Assembly: GCA_963714425.1 (NCBI GenBank)
Contig: CAVQOI010000004.1
Location: 673,940-737,939 of the forward strand
Source of the DNA: DATCYX01 sp963714425
GTDB taxonomy: Bacteria > Chloroflexota > Anaerolineae > Anaerolineales > UBA4823
Reading direction: 5' to 3'
DNA: 64,000 nt
Position 1 is the stretch's first letter. Every line of letters starts with the position of its first letter. The notes under the pieces were generated by a model. It had not been told where the DNA came from. It made no database searches and saw nothing but the letters and a program-made list of their open reading frames with translations. Positions 54,326-62,206 of this stretch are shown piece by piece. The position numbers and the translations under genes were made by a program.

Positions 54326-55087
54326 ATGATTGCTCCACCGCTTGCATATTCTATCCCGCTTTATATTCAAATTGCTGAACAGGTCATCAGCCGTATTGAA
54401 TCAGGCGACCTGCTCCCTGGCGACCGGCTGCCTCCCGAGCGCGAGCTGAGCGAGGAGCTGGGGATAAACCGCATGACCTTGCGCCGCGCGCTGAGCGTGC
54501 TGGAAGCGCAGGGGTTGGTAGTGCGCAAACATGGTGTCGGCACCTTCGTTGCCGAGCCCAAGATTGACCGGCGCATGGACACGGTCTTCCGATTTGCCAC
54601 TGGCATGCAGAGCCGGGGTTTCACCCCAGGGACGAAGCTTATCTCGTTAGATCATGTCTCCCTGGATACCGCTCTGGCGCGCCAGCTTCGACTGCCGATC
54701 TCCGCTCCGGCTTTCCATATCCGCCGCCTGCGGACAATCAACCAGGAGCCTGTTCTGCTGGAGAGCTATACCATACCTGCTCTACGCTTTCCCAGCCTTG
54801 ATGCGTACGATCTGGAGAGGCGTTCGATTTACGAGGTGATGGAGAGCGAATATGGGATAGCCATCACCCATGCACGGCAGAGCTTTGAGCCAGTCGTCGC
54901 CACTGCATTCGAGGCTGATTTGCTCAGCGTGCGCTTGGGCGCTCCGCTTATGCTGGAGAAGCGCATCTCATTCGATGGCGAGGATTCCCCGGTGGAGTTC
55001 GGCAAAGATCGCTACCGCGGTGACCGATTCCGCTTCGAAACCGAAGCGACGCCAATGGATTTCATCAAAAGAAGTTCGATATTCTAA
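54326..55087 (+). CDS. GntR-family regulator with UTRA ligand domain
   Basis: A 253-residue HutC-type regulator. The winged helix is at residues 8-75 (IPLYIQIAEQVISRIESGDL, LGINRMTLRRALSVLEAQGL, HGVGTFVAEP). The UTRA ligand-binding domain follows (RGFTPGTKLISLD, HIRRLRTINQEPVLLESYTIP, VEFGKDRYRGDRFRFE). It lies 12 bases before the MttB-family gene, on the same strand, and faces a palindrome at its own promoter. It is likely to sense the substrate or a product of the demethylation pathway and derepress the locus. Confidence 0.92.
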   Translation: MIAPPLAYSIPLYIQIAEQVISRIESGDLLPGDRLPPERELSEELGINRMTLRRALSVLEAQGLVVRKHGVGTFVAEPKIDRRMDTVFRFATGMQSRGFTPGTKLISLDHVSLDTALARQLRLPISAPAFHIRRLRTINQEPVLLESYTIPALRFPSLDAYDLERRSIYEVMESEYGIAITHARQSFEPVVATAFEADLLSVRLGAPLMLEKRISFDGEDSPVEFGKDRYRGDRFRFETEATPMDFIKRSSIF

Positions 55088-55099
55088 GGAGACCCCCCA

Positions 55100-56632
55100 A
55101 TGCTTCATTCGTTTGCTACGCTACTTTCACAAGAACAGGTCGAGCGGGTCCATGACGCCTCGTTGGATATCCTAGAGCGGGTGGGCATGCTGGTGCGCAA
55201 TGACCGAGCTCGAGAAATCTTTGCCGCGCACGGGGCACAGGTGGACGAGCAAACGCATATTGTTCGCGTCCCTCGCGCGGTCGTTGAGCGTTACCGTATG
55301 CTCTTCCCGCCCAAATTCACCTTCGCTGCCCGCGATCCCCTCAATGACCGCACCGTCCCAGACGACAGTCCCCTGATTCTGACGGGTAGCTCGGCGCCCA
55401 ACATTATCGACCCGGTGACGGGTTATGAGCGCCGCGCCAGCTCCGACGATCTGGCGCGAATAGCTCACCTGGTCAATGAGCTGCCCGGTTATGACGTCTT
55501 CTCCATCTCCACCCTGGCGGACGACGCCCCAAAAGACCAGTTCAGCCTATCTCGCTATTATCCATCCATCAAGAACACAGTCAAACCCGTGCGCGCCAAT
55601 ACGCCTCCATCCGAGGTCGAGATGGTGCTCGAGCTGGCTTATCTTGTGGCGGGGGGCGAAGGCGCATTCCGCGAGCGCCCTTTCATCACCCATCACTACT
55701 GCCCGGTGGTCTCGCCGCTGACCATGGATTTTGACTCCACCCAGCTACTCATAATCTTCAGCGAGTTAGACCTCCCCAGCTATTTCTCCATCGTGCCCAA
55801 TGCCGGTCTGACCTCTCCACTGACCATGCTGTCTACCCTGGCGCAGTGCAACGCCGAGTTTCTGGCTGCGGGCGTGCTCACCGAAATGATCCAGCCGGGT
55901 AAAGCGGTCCTGTACAGCACACTGCCCACTGTGGCGGACATGCGCAGCGGCGCATACTCTCCAGGAGCAGTTGAGACAGGCATCTTGCACATGGGCTGCG
56001 CCCAGATGGCACGCTTCTACAATATCCCATCGGGTGGTTACATCGGCTTATCCAACTCCAAGATCAACGACGCTCAATCCGGCTACGAGACCGGCATGTC
56101 GGTAACAGCCGGTTATCTGGGCGGCGTGGACGTCTTTAATATGGCAGGGCTTTTGGACGCCTTGATGGCATTCGATTTCGCCAAAGCGTACATTGACAAC
56201 GAAATTGCCCTGATGCTGAAGCAAATCCGCCGTGGCTTCGAGTTCAGCGAGGAGAACTTCGCCCTGGACCAGATCGCCGAGATTGGCCCGGGCGGCATGT
56301 TCGCTGGCACGGAACACACCCTGGAGCGCATGCGCTCAACCATGTTGCTGGCAGATGTTGCCGACCGCGACCCGCGCGCCCAATGGAAGGAGCGCGGCGG
56401 ACTCGACTCCCAAGCAAGGGCTCTGCAGGGCGTAAAGGCTATTCTGACGCGTGAAAACCCGGCAGTTTTTTCACCAGAGATGGATGCCAATATCCGAAAG
56501 GCATTTCCCGGGATCGTGGCTGGTGACTCGTTCCCCCCAGAAGGCTGGAAGCGCGTGGTCGCCGCAGAAGAGGACGATGGAGAGGGTGGAACGCGCCGCC
56601 GTCGCCGCCTGCACCGCACTCTGACAACCTAA
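55100..56632 (+). CDS. MttB-family (trimethylamine methyltransferase-like) corrinoid methyltransferase, non-pyrrolysine
   Basis: A 510-residue protein of the MttB superfamily, which moves a methyl group from a methylated amine to a corrinoid protein. The frame is continuous with no in-frame UAG, so it lacks the pyrrolysine of true trimethylamine enzymes. Non-Pyl relatives include the glycine betaine enzyme MtgB and others acting on quaternary amines. Recognisable blocks are DASLDILERVGMLVRND, TGSSAPNIIDPVTG, the long TIM-barrel core and the GPGGMFAGTEHTLERMRS end. The C-terminus is arginine-rich. GGAG precedes the ATG. The substrate cannot be deduced from sequence. Confidence 0.92.
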   Translation: MLHSFATLLSQEQVERVHDASLDILERVGMLVRNDRAREIFAAHGAQVDEQTHIVRVPRAVVERYRMLFPPKFTFAARDPLNDRTVPDDSPLILTGSSAPNIIDPVTGYERRASSDDLARIAHLVNELPGYDVFSISTLADDAPKDQFSLSRYYPSIKNTVKPVRANTPPSEVEMVLELAYLVAGGEGAFRERPFITHHYCPVVSPLTMDFDSTQLLIIFSELDLPSYFSIVPNAGLTSPLTMLSTLAQCNAEFLAAGVLTEMIQPGKAVLYSTLPTVADMRSGAYSPGAVETGILHMGCAQMARFYNIPSGGYIGLSNSKINDAQSGYETGMSVTAGYLGGVDVFNMAGLLDALMAFDFAKAYIDNEIALMLKQIRRGFEFSEENFALDQIAEIGPGGMFAGTEHTLERMRSTMLLADVADRDPRAQWKERGGLDSQARALQGVKAILTRENPAVFSPEMDANIRKAFPGIVAGDSFPPEGWKRVVAAEEDDGEGGTRRRRRLHRTLTT

Positions 56633-56673
56633 ATGATTCATCGAATGGTATTAGAAATACGAAGGAATGGCGC

Positions 56674-56769
56674 GGTCATTACGAGGCGGGTCCCAGCCCG
56701 ACGAAGCAATCTAGCGACACCTGGGGAGGGGACTGCTTCGGTCGCTCGAAGGGCTCACACGCAATGACC
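56674..56769. repeat. Imperfect palindromic intergenic element
   Basis: GGTCATTACGAG...GACGAAGCAATC on the left is mirrored by TGCTTCGGTCGC...GCAATGACC on the right, about 96 bases in all. It resembles dispersed palindromes with GAAGCAATC cores known from several bacterial genomes. It splits the methyltransferase gene from the activator gene. No other feature is seen in 56633-56897. Confidence 0.6.
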
Positions 56770-56897
56770 TCGAGGAAGATAATCGTCCTAGAAACATTCG
56801 TATGGCTACAAAGATACTTTGATATTGATGACAATCCATTAATTTCACGAATTTCGCCTAATATTAGTATTTTGTTCTCATCACCTAGACATCCATC

Positions 56898-58946
56898 ATG
56901 ACAGATACCAGCCACGAAACATCGGAGCATTGCCGAATTGCCTTGATGCCCTCCGGGCGCAAAGGCAGTGTGCCACGCGGCGCCAACCTGCTGAGAGCTG
57001 CTCAAGAGTTGGGCGTGGAGCTTGAGTCAATCTGCGGCGGGCGGCAGACCTGCGGAAAATGCCAGGTGATCGTCGAAGAGGGGAGTTTTCCCAAGCATGG
57101 TATCACCTCCAAAGCGGATAACCTCTCCGCACCCGTCGCCGACGAGCAAGAGTATCTCCGCAATGGGCGCAGGCTGGCTTGCGCTGCGGAGGTATTGGGA
57201 GATGTGCTCATCACCGTCCCCGAGGAGAGCCAGGCGCGCAAACAGGTAATTGCCAAAGCCGCATCAGCGCGAGCAATAGAAATCGATCCAGCGGTGCGGC
57301 AGATATACGTCGAGCTACAGCCGCCTGATATGAATGATCCGCGTGGGGATTGGGAACGGCTACAAGATGCACTGGCTGAGCAGTGGCAGCTGCAAAATCT
57401 TAGGCTCGATATCACTGTCTTGCCATATCTTCAGGGTGTTCTGAGGGAGGGCAACTTTGCCGTAACCCTCGTTCTCTGGCAGGATCAGGAGGTGCTACGA
57501 GTCCAGCCCGGGTATAAAGAAGGCATCTACGGGCTGGCAGTGGATATCGGCTCGACGACAGTGGTGGCGCATCTGTGTGACCTTCGCACCGGGGAGGTGC
57601 TTGCAACCGAAGCTGCGATGAACCCACAGGTGCGCTATGGTGAAGACCTCATGAGCCGTGTGAGCTACGCCAACACCGAGCCCCAGGGTATGGCGCGCAT
57701 GCACCGCGCGATCATCCGCACACTCAACGAGTTGGCTGAGAAAGCCACCGAAGCCGCCGGATTATCCAGCGAGGATATCCTGGATGCCGTCGTGGTGGGT
57801 AACCCGGTGATGCACCATATCTTCTTGGGCGTCCCCCACCGCGAGCTGGGGTTTGCACCTTTTACACCAGCGGTCAGCGCTTCAATCGATCTCAAGGCAA
57901 GAGATCTAGGGTTGAATTTCCACCCGGCGGCGCGGCTGCATACCCTGCCCTTGATAGCCGGTCATGTTGGGGCGGACAACGTTGCCGTACAATTATCAGA
58001 AGCCCCCGACCAGCAGGATGACATAACCTTGATCGTAGACGTGGGGACAAATGCCGAGATCGTGCTGGGCAACCGCAAGCGCCTGCTGGCAGCCTCCAGC
58101 CCCACTGGACCGGCTTTTGAAGGCGCCCAGATCACTCACGGGCAGCGAGCTGCACCAGGCGCCATCGAGCGCGTGCGCATCGATCCGCAGACCCTGGAGC
58201 CGCGTTATAAGGTCATCGGCTATGATGATTGGATCCTCCCGGGTGCATCGGTGCCTCATCCTGCCAAGGCTACAGGTATTTGCGGCAGTGGCATTATTGA
58301 GGTGGTGGCTGAGATGTTCCTGGCTGGGATCATCCATGCCGATGGTCTGTTCGACGCCACTGCACCCGAGCGCACCCATCGGGTTCGCTACAACGGCCGC
58401 ACGGGAGAGTACATCCTGGTGGATGAAAGCCTGACAGCCACCGGTGCCCCCATCGTTGTCACACAGAACGATATCCGCGCCATCCAGCTCGCTAAGGCGG
58501 CGCTTTACGCGGGGACCAAGCTGCTGATGAACCATTGGGGCTCAACGCATGTCGAGCGGGTCACGTTAGCTGGGGCGTTCGGCAGCTTCATCAGCCCGTA
58601 CCATGCCATGGTGCTGGGTTTGATCCCGGATTGCAACCTGGACAAAGTGGTGGCTGTTGGCAACGCTGCCGGCGATGGAGCACGTTTTGCCCTGCTCAAC
58701 CGCAGCCTGCGTGAGAGAGCCTCCTATCTGGCAAGCTGGGTGGAACATATATCCACGGCCATGGAGTCTTCCTTCCAGAACGAGTTTGTCGCTGCGCTCG
58801 GATTGCCGCACTCGCGCGATCCCTATCCAAGCCTTGGGGCTTCTCTGCCTCACTTGCCTTCAAAGAATGAAGTGCCTGCGAGGCGCAGCCAATTCCGCCA
58901 GCGAGCGGAAACCAGTTCTTCAGAAAAATCGGGATCTGAGGAGTGA
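56898..58946 (+). CDS. Corrinoid activation protein (2Fe-2S ferredoxin + ASKHA, DUF4445; RamA/RACE-like)
   Basis: A 682-residue reductive activator of corrinoid enzymes. An N-terminal 2Fe-2S ferredoxin domain has C46-x5-C52-x2-C55 and a distant Cys at about residue 95 (RRLACAAEV). A linker follows, then an ASKHA ATPase-fold domain of the DUF4445 type with VDIGSTTVVAHL, LIVDVGTNAEIVLGN and GICGSGIIEVVAE phosphate-binding loops. Known members reduce inactive Co(II) to Co(I) using ATP. The C-terminal 45 residues are Ser/Arg-rich. No clear ribosome-binding site. It supports the MttB-corrinoid pair on each side. Confidence 0.92.
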   Translation: MTDTSHETSEHCRIALMPSGRKGSVPRGANLLRAAQELGVELESICGGRQTCGKCQVIVEEGSFPKHGITSKADNLSAPVADEQEYLRNGRRLACAAEVLGDVLITVPEESQARKQVIAKAASARAIEIDPAVRQIYVELQPPDMNDPRGDWERLQDALAEQWQLQNLRLDITVLPYLQGVLREGNFAVTLVLWQDQEVLRVQPGYKEGIYGLAVDIGSTTVVAHLCDLRTGEVLATEAAMNPQVRYGEDLMSRVSYANTEPQGMARMHRAIIRTLNELAEKATEAAGLSSEDILDAVVVGNPVMHHIFLGVPHRELGFAPFTPAVSASIDLKARDLGLNFHPAARLHTLPLIAGHVGADNVAVQLSEAPDQQDDITLIVDVGTNAEIVLGNRKRLLAASSPTGPAFEGAQITHGQRAAPGAIERVRIDPQTLEPRYKVIGYDDWILPGASVPHPAKATGICGSGIIEVVAEMFLAGIIHADGLFDATAPERTHRVRYNGRTGEYILVDESLTATGAPIVVTQNDIRAIQLAKAALYAGTKLLMNHWGSTHVERVTLAGAFGSFISPYHAMVLGLIPDCNLDKVVAVGNAAGDGARFALLNRSLRERASYLASWVEHISTAMESSFQNEFVAALGLPHSRDPYPSLGASLPHLPSKNEVPARRSQFRQRAETSSSEKSGSEE

Positions 58947-59004
58947 GGCGGAAATGACCCGTGCACGGGCGCAGCGCCCCATCAGGATACCCGACCAAAC
59001 CGAG

Positions 59005-59010
59005 TATAAT
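59005..59010 (+). promoter_or_regulatory. Possible internal promoter -10 (TATAAT) before the corrinoid protein
   Basis: A perfect TATAAT lies 28 bases before ATG 59039, in the 92-base gap after the activator gene. No clear -35 sequence is seen. Extra transcription of the corrinoid carrier would make sense, as it is needed in larger amounts, but this is inference. Confidence 0.35.
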
Positions 59011-59038
59011 ACCCAAATTCTTCGAGGAGCATTTATCT

Positions 59039-59731
59039 ATGAGCGATGAGATCGACATCACAAAATTGGAAACCGCCGAGATCCTGGAGCTGATCCAGGA
59101 CGACTTATACGACGGTCTGGCAACCGAAGTTGTTGCCAGTGTCAACGAGTTGCTCGGGCGGGGTCTAACCCCTTACGAGGTCCTCACCAAAGGCTTGGTG
59201 GCAGGTATGGACGTGGTAGGTGTGGACTTCAGGGATGGGATCTTGTTCGTCCCCGAAGTACTCATGGCTGCCAAGGCCATGAAATCTGGCATGGAGATCC
59301 TTCGCCCGTTACTGGCAGAGACCGGCGCCCCGCAGGTGGGTACCATGGTCATCGGCACTGTTAAGGGTGACATTCATGATATCGGCAAGAACCTGGTAGC
59401 GATGATGATGGAAGGCGCCGGTTTTACAGTGATCAACCTGGGCATCAACGTAGACGCCGAGAAGTTTATCAATGCGATCCACGAGCACAAACCGGACATC
59501 CTGGGTATGAGCGCTCTCCTGACCACCACAATGCCTTATATGGGCGTTGTTATCGAAACCCTCAAAGAGCAAAGTCTGCGCAACCAACTCGTCGTTCTGG
59601 TGGGGGGCGCCCCGCTCAATGATGCGTTTGCAGAAGAGATCGGCGCAGATGCCTACTGCCGCGACGCGGCCATCGCTGTAGAGACTGCTAAGAAGCTGCT
59701 GGCGATCAAGCGCGGCGAGCCCATTGGGTAA
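59039..59731 (+). CDS. Corrinoid (B12-binding) methyl-carrier protein
   Basis: A 230-residue carrier of the MtbC/MttC/MtgC type. The N-terminal helical cap (about 10-90, DDLYDGLATEVVASVNELLGR, FVPEVLMAAKAM) is followed by a Rossmann-like cobalamin domain. The cobalt-ligating His113 is in GDIHDIGKN, the rest of the motif being ALLTTTM and VGGAPLND. It accepts a methyl group from the MttB-family protein and gives it to a folate methyltransferase. The start is ATG 59039, nine bases after GAGGAG; an upstream frame extension to 58961 is not supported. Confidence 0.94.
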   Translation: MSDEIDITKLETAEILELIQDDLYDGLATEVVASVNELLGRGLTPYEVLTKGLVAGMDVVGVDFRDGILFVPEVLMAAKAMKSGMEILRPLLAETGAPQVGTMVIGTVKGDIHDIGKNLVAMMMEGAGFTVINLGINVDAEKFINAIHEHKPDILGMSALLTTTMPYMGVVIETLKEQSLRNQLVVLVGGAPLNDAFAEEIGADAYCRDAAIAVETAKKLLAIKRGEPIG

Positions 59732-59745
59732 ATTATTGACCCAGT

Positions 59746-59807
59746 TGAACACAGATGGACATCGATGTGATCTGTACTTGTAAACAGGGTCTTTTTATCT
59801 GTGTTCA
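59746..59807. repeat. 11-bp inverted repeat in the methyltransferase locus
   Basis: TGAACACAGAT (59746-59756) and ATCTGTGTTCA (59797-59807) are exact reverse complements with a 40-base loop. A short T-run (CTTTTT) lies just before the right arm. It sits between the corrinoid protein and the homocysteine methyltransferase homologue. Confidence 0.6.
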
Positions 59808-59855
59808 TACGTGTGTATCGGTGGTACTAGCAAAACCAAGAAAGGCAGGAAACCC

Positions 59856-60755
59856 ATGACCACGATCCATTCTCTACTCCAGAAATCGCCTTACATTCTG
59901 GCGGATGGGGCTATGGGCACCATGCTTTTCGCCTCAGGGCTGGGGCACGGCGGCGCTCCAGAGCTTTGGAATGTAGACCAACCGGAAAGGGTGGAGGCAG
60001 TACACCGCGCGTACCTTGAAGCGGGCTCACGAGTTTTACTCACCAATACTTTCGGCGGTACATCTCACAGGCTGGCGCTTCACAAACTGCAGGATCGCGT
60101 AGGCGAGTTCAACCGGGCTGCCGTACACATCCTGCGCAAGGTGGTCGATGCGAGCGGCACAGAAGCCATCGTAGCAGGCGACATTGGCCCTTCGGGTGGC
60201 GTGCTTTTGCCCTATGGCACGATGACATTCGAAGACGCCGTGAAAGGCTTCACTGAACAAGCTGCCGCGTTGGTCGAGGGGGGTGTCGACCTAATCTGGA
60301 TCGAGACCATATCAGACCTTGAAGAGATGCGCGCTGCAGTGGAAGGTGTACGCAGTGTCTCCGCCGAGATTCCCCTGGTCACCTGCATGACCTTTGACAC
60401 CCACGGGCATACCATGATGGGTGTGAAGCCCGAGCAGGCTGCAGCCAAGCTGGCAGCCTTCGGGGCGACCGCTTTCGGTGGCAACTGCGGCAATGGCGTG
60501 GAGGAGATCGTTACGGTGGTTGAGAAGATGAAAGCTGTCGCAAAGGATGCCATCCTGGTCGCAAAAGCCAACGCCGGTATCCCCAAGTTGGTGGGCGGTG
60601 TACCCGTTTACCAGGCGACTCCGGAGGATATGGGTGAGTATGCTGTGAATGCTTATAGCGCCGGGGCGCGCATCATCGGCGCATGCTGTGGCAGCACGCC
60701 GGCGCACATCCAGGCGATCGCTATGGCGCTGGCCTCGGAGGTAGCTTCCGCGTGA
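59856..60755 (+). CDS. Homocysteine S-methyltransferase family protein
   Basis: A 299-residue TIM-barrel protein of the homocysteine S-methyltransferase (MetH N-terminal/BHMT-type) family. It opens YILADGAMGTML; zinc ligands are in GGNCGNG (Cys) and GACCGSTP (Cys-Cys). TNTFGGTSHRL and VAGDIGPSGGVLLPYG are the usual substrate segments. It may take the methyl from the corrinoid protein to form methionine. The start is ATG 59856 behind AGGAAA. The stop overlaps the DUF1638 start by four bases (GTGA). Confidence 0.9.
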   Translation: MTTIHSLLQKSPYILADGAMGTMLFASGLGHGGAPELWNVDQPERVEAVHRAYLEAGSRVLLTNTFGGTSHRLALHKLQDRVGEFNRAAVHILRKVVDASGTEAIVAGDIGPSGGVLLPYGTMTFEDAVKGFTEQAAALVEGGVDLIWIETISDLEEMRAAVEGVRSVSAEIPLVTCMTFDTHGHTMMGVKPEQAAAKLAAFGATAFGGNCGNGVEEIVTVVEKMKAVAKDAILVAKANAGIPKLVGGVPVYQATPEDMGEYAVNAYSAGARIIGACCGSTPAHIQAIAMALASEVASA

Positions 60756-61333
60756 AAACAGCTCTGATCGCCTGCGGCGCACTGGCGCGCGAGGTGCTGG
60801 CATTGAAAGTGAAACATAGCTGGCAGGTGGACGTGCTGGGTGTGCCCTCCTTGCTACATAATACGCCCGAGCGCATTCCAACCGCGGTACGAAATCGCAT
60901 TCGCCAGGCGCGCAGAGATTACGAACGCCTAATTGTGGTCTATGGAGATTGCGGCACCGGCGGTATCCTCGACCGTATGTTGAAGGACGAGGGTGTGGAG
61001 AGGGTAGCTGGTCCCCACTGCTACGAGATGTACGCCGACGGCACTTTTGAAGCATTAATGGCTGAAGCACCGGGCACCTTTTTCTTGACCGATTACCTTG
61101 TGCAGTCCTTCGACCATCTCGTATTGGAGGGGCTGGGGATTGATAAGCGCCCGCAGTTACGCGACGAGTATTTCCGCAACTACACCCGTGTGGTCTATTT
61201 GACGCAGCGACACGAGCCAGCTCTGGAGAGCCGGGCGCAGTGGGCGGCGGACAGCCTGGGTCTGCCCTTGGAGGTGCGCCACACCGGTTACGGCAAGCTA
61301 GAAACCCGCCTGAAGGAATTAATTGAGGTATGA
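60752..61333 (+). CDS. DUF1638 family protein
   Basis: A 193-residue protein of DUF1638, found in corrinoid and one-carbon gene clusters but without a known function. It starts at GTG 60752, overlapping the previous stop by four bases. Conserved features are the opening KTALIACGALAREV, a VYGDCGTGGILDRML motif with a Cys in a glycine-rich loop, and a GPHCYEMYAD segment; the three Cys might bind metal. It overlaps the next small gene by four bases, so four genes from 59856 to 61635 form a tightly linked unit. Confidence 0.85.
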   Translation: MKTALIACGALAREVLALKVKHSWQVDVLGVPSLLHNTPERIPTAVRNRIRQARRDYERLIVVYGDCGTGGILDRMLKDEGVERVAGPHCYEMYADGTFEALMAEAPGTFFLTDYLVQSFDHLVLEGLGIDKRPQLRDEYFRNYTRVVYLTQRHEPALESRAQWAADSLGLPLEVRHTGYGKLETRLKELIEV

Positions 61334-61635
61334 GCTTCACCTACCAGATCGTCTACTGGCGGGATATCCCCGCCCAACTACGCCTGCGCTCCGGTAAGGA
61401 GCGATACTCTCAACCGCTAGCGCAGCGCTTCCAGGAGGCCATCGATATGGCAGCCATGCGCGCAGACACCACCACCACGGACGATTACCTGGAGGAATGG
61501 CGCACAGGTGAGGCGCAAGTCGGGGAAGGCGATCCCGAACAGATGGCTATCACCTTGGCGGCAGAGCTCGAAGCGGCTTACCCGCAGGAGCGGTTAACGA
61601 GGCTGGTCGCTAAGAAGGGGTTCGAGAAAGAATAA
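61330..61635 (+). CDS. Small PF13769-type (virulence factor) protein
   Basis: A 101-residue acidic protein resembling the family called virulence factor (PF13769), a name that says little about its work here. Characteristic parts are TYQIVYWRDIPAQLRLRSG at the start and RFQEAIDMAAMRA in the middle. It overlaps DUF1638 by four bases. In clusters like this it is a repeat neighbour of DUF1638, MetV and MetF. I infer a part in the methyl-transfer pathway, perhaps a small subunit or assembly factor. Confidence 0.7.
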   Translation: MSFTYQIVYWRDIPAQLRLRSGKERYSQPLAQRFQEAIDMAAMRADTTTTDDYLEEWRTGEAQVGEGDPEQMAITLAAELEAAYPQERLTRLVAKKGFEKE

Positions 61636-61662
61636 AGCTATCCTCAGTCAGAATGAAACAAC

Positions 61663-61725
61663 TTCACCACGGAGACGCTGAGTTTATAGTTAACATCTCT
61701 GCGTTCTCGGCGTCTCGGCGGTGAA
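61663..61725. repeat. 16-bp inverted repeat upstream of MetV
   Basis: TTCACCACGGAGACGC (61663-61678) and GCGTCTCGGCGGTGAA (61710-61725) pair at 14 of 16 positions around a 31-base loop. The arms are of a type seen scattered in many genomes (CCACGGAGAC). It marks a gap inside the locus. Confidence 0.6.
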
Positions 61726-61747
61726 AATAGCTAGAGAGCAATTACAC

Positions 61748-62206
61748 ATGTTTCGGTTTCTGCAGGATTTGCCCCATCTTCTAGAGATCATATACCGGGC
61801 TACCTACCGCAGCCTGTTCCCATTGCGCGGCTGGCTGAAGCCGGGGAGCTGGGCTGAGAAGGCATTCGTACAGTTGGAGCGCCTGAGCAAAGGGCCATTG
61901 TTCGACTGCCGCATGTGCGGGCAATGCATCCTGCACTCGACGGGCATGACCTGCCCGATGACCTGCCCCAAAAACCTGCGCAATGGGCCGTGTGGGGGGG
62001 TGCGCCTGGATGGAAATTGCGAGATACTACCGGAGATGCCCTGCGTGTGGGTGCTGGCATGGGAACGCTCCAAGGTCATGCCGGAGCATGGCAGCGACAT
62101 CCTGCATATCCAGGCACCGGTCAACTATAGCTTGAAAGATACATCCGCATGGATCAACGACTTTCACCAGCAGCACAAGATGGCGCCAACGGGCTGGAAC
62201 GATTGA
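61748..62206 (+). CDS. MetV-like methylenetetrahydrofolate reductase C-terminal domain protein
   Basis: A 152-residue protein of the MTHFR_C (PF12225, MetV) family. The cysteine-rich core CRMCGQCILHSTGMTCPMTC and NLRNGPCGGVRLDGNCE carries eight or more Cys for Fe-S or zinc binding. MetV forms a complex with MetF in acetogens and related bacteria. I prefer ATG 61748 (MFRFLQDL); a GTG at 61721 lies inside the inverted repeat. Its TGA overlaps the probable TTG start of metF by four bases. Confidence 0.88.
   Translation: MFRFLQDLPHLLEIIYRATYRSLFPLRGWLKPGSWAEKAFVQLERLSKGPLFDCRMCGQCILHSTGMTCPMTCPKNLRNGPCGGVRLDGNCEILPEMPCVWVLAWERSKVMPEHGSDILHIQAPVNYSLKDTSAWINDFHQQHKMAPTGWND

Noticed and set aside
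55100..56632. Possible pyrrolysine codon in the MttB-family gene
   Set aside because: No in-frame UAG interrupts the frame, so pyrrolysine is not used here.
60312..61340. 342-residue minus-strand open frame
   Set aside because: Antisense to the homocysteine methyltransferase homologue and DUF1638; its composition (Arg/Pro/Ser rich) is that of a shadow frame.
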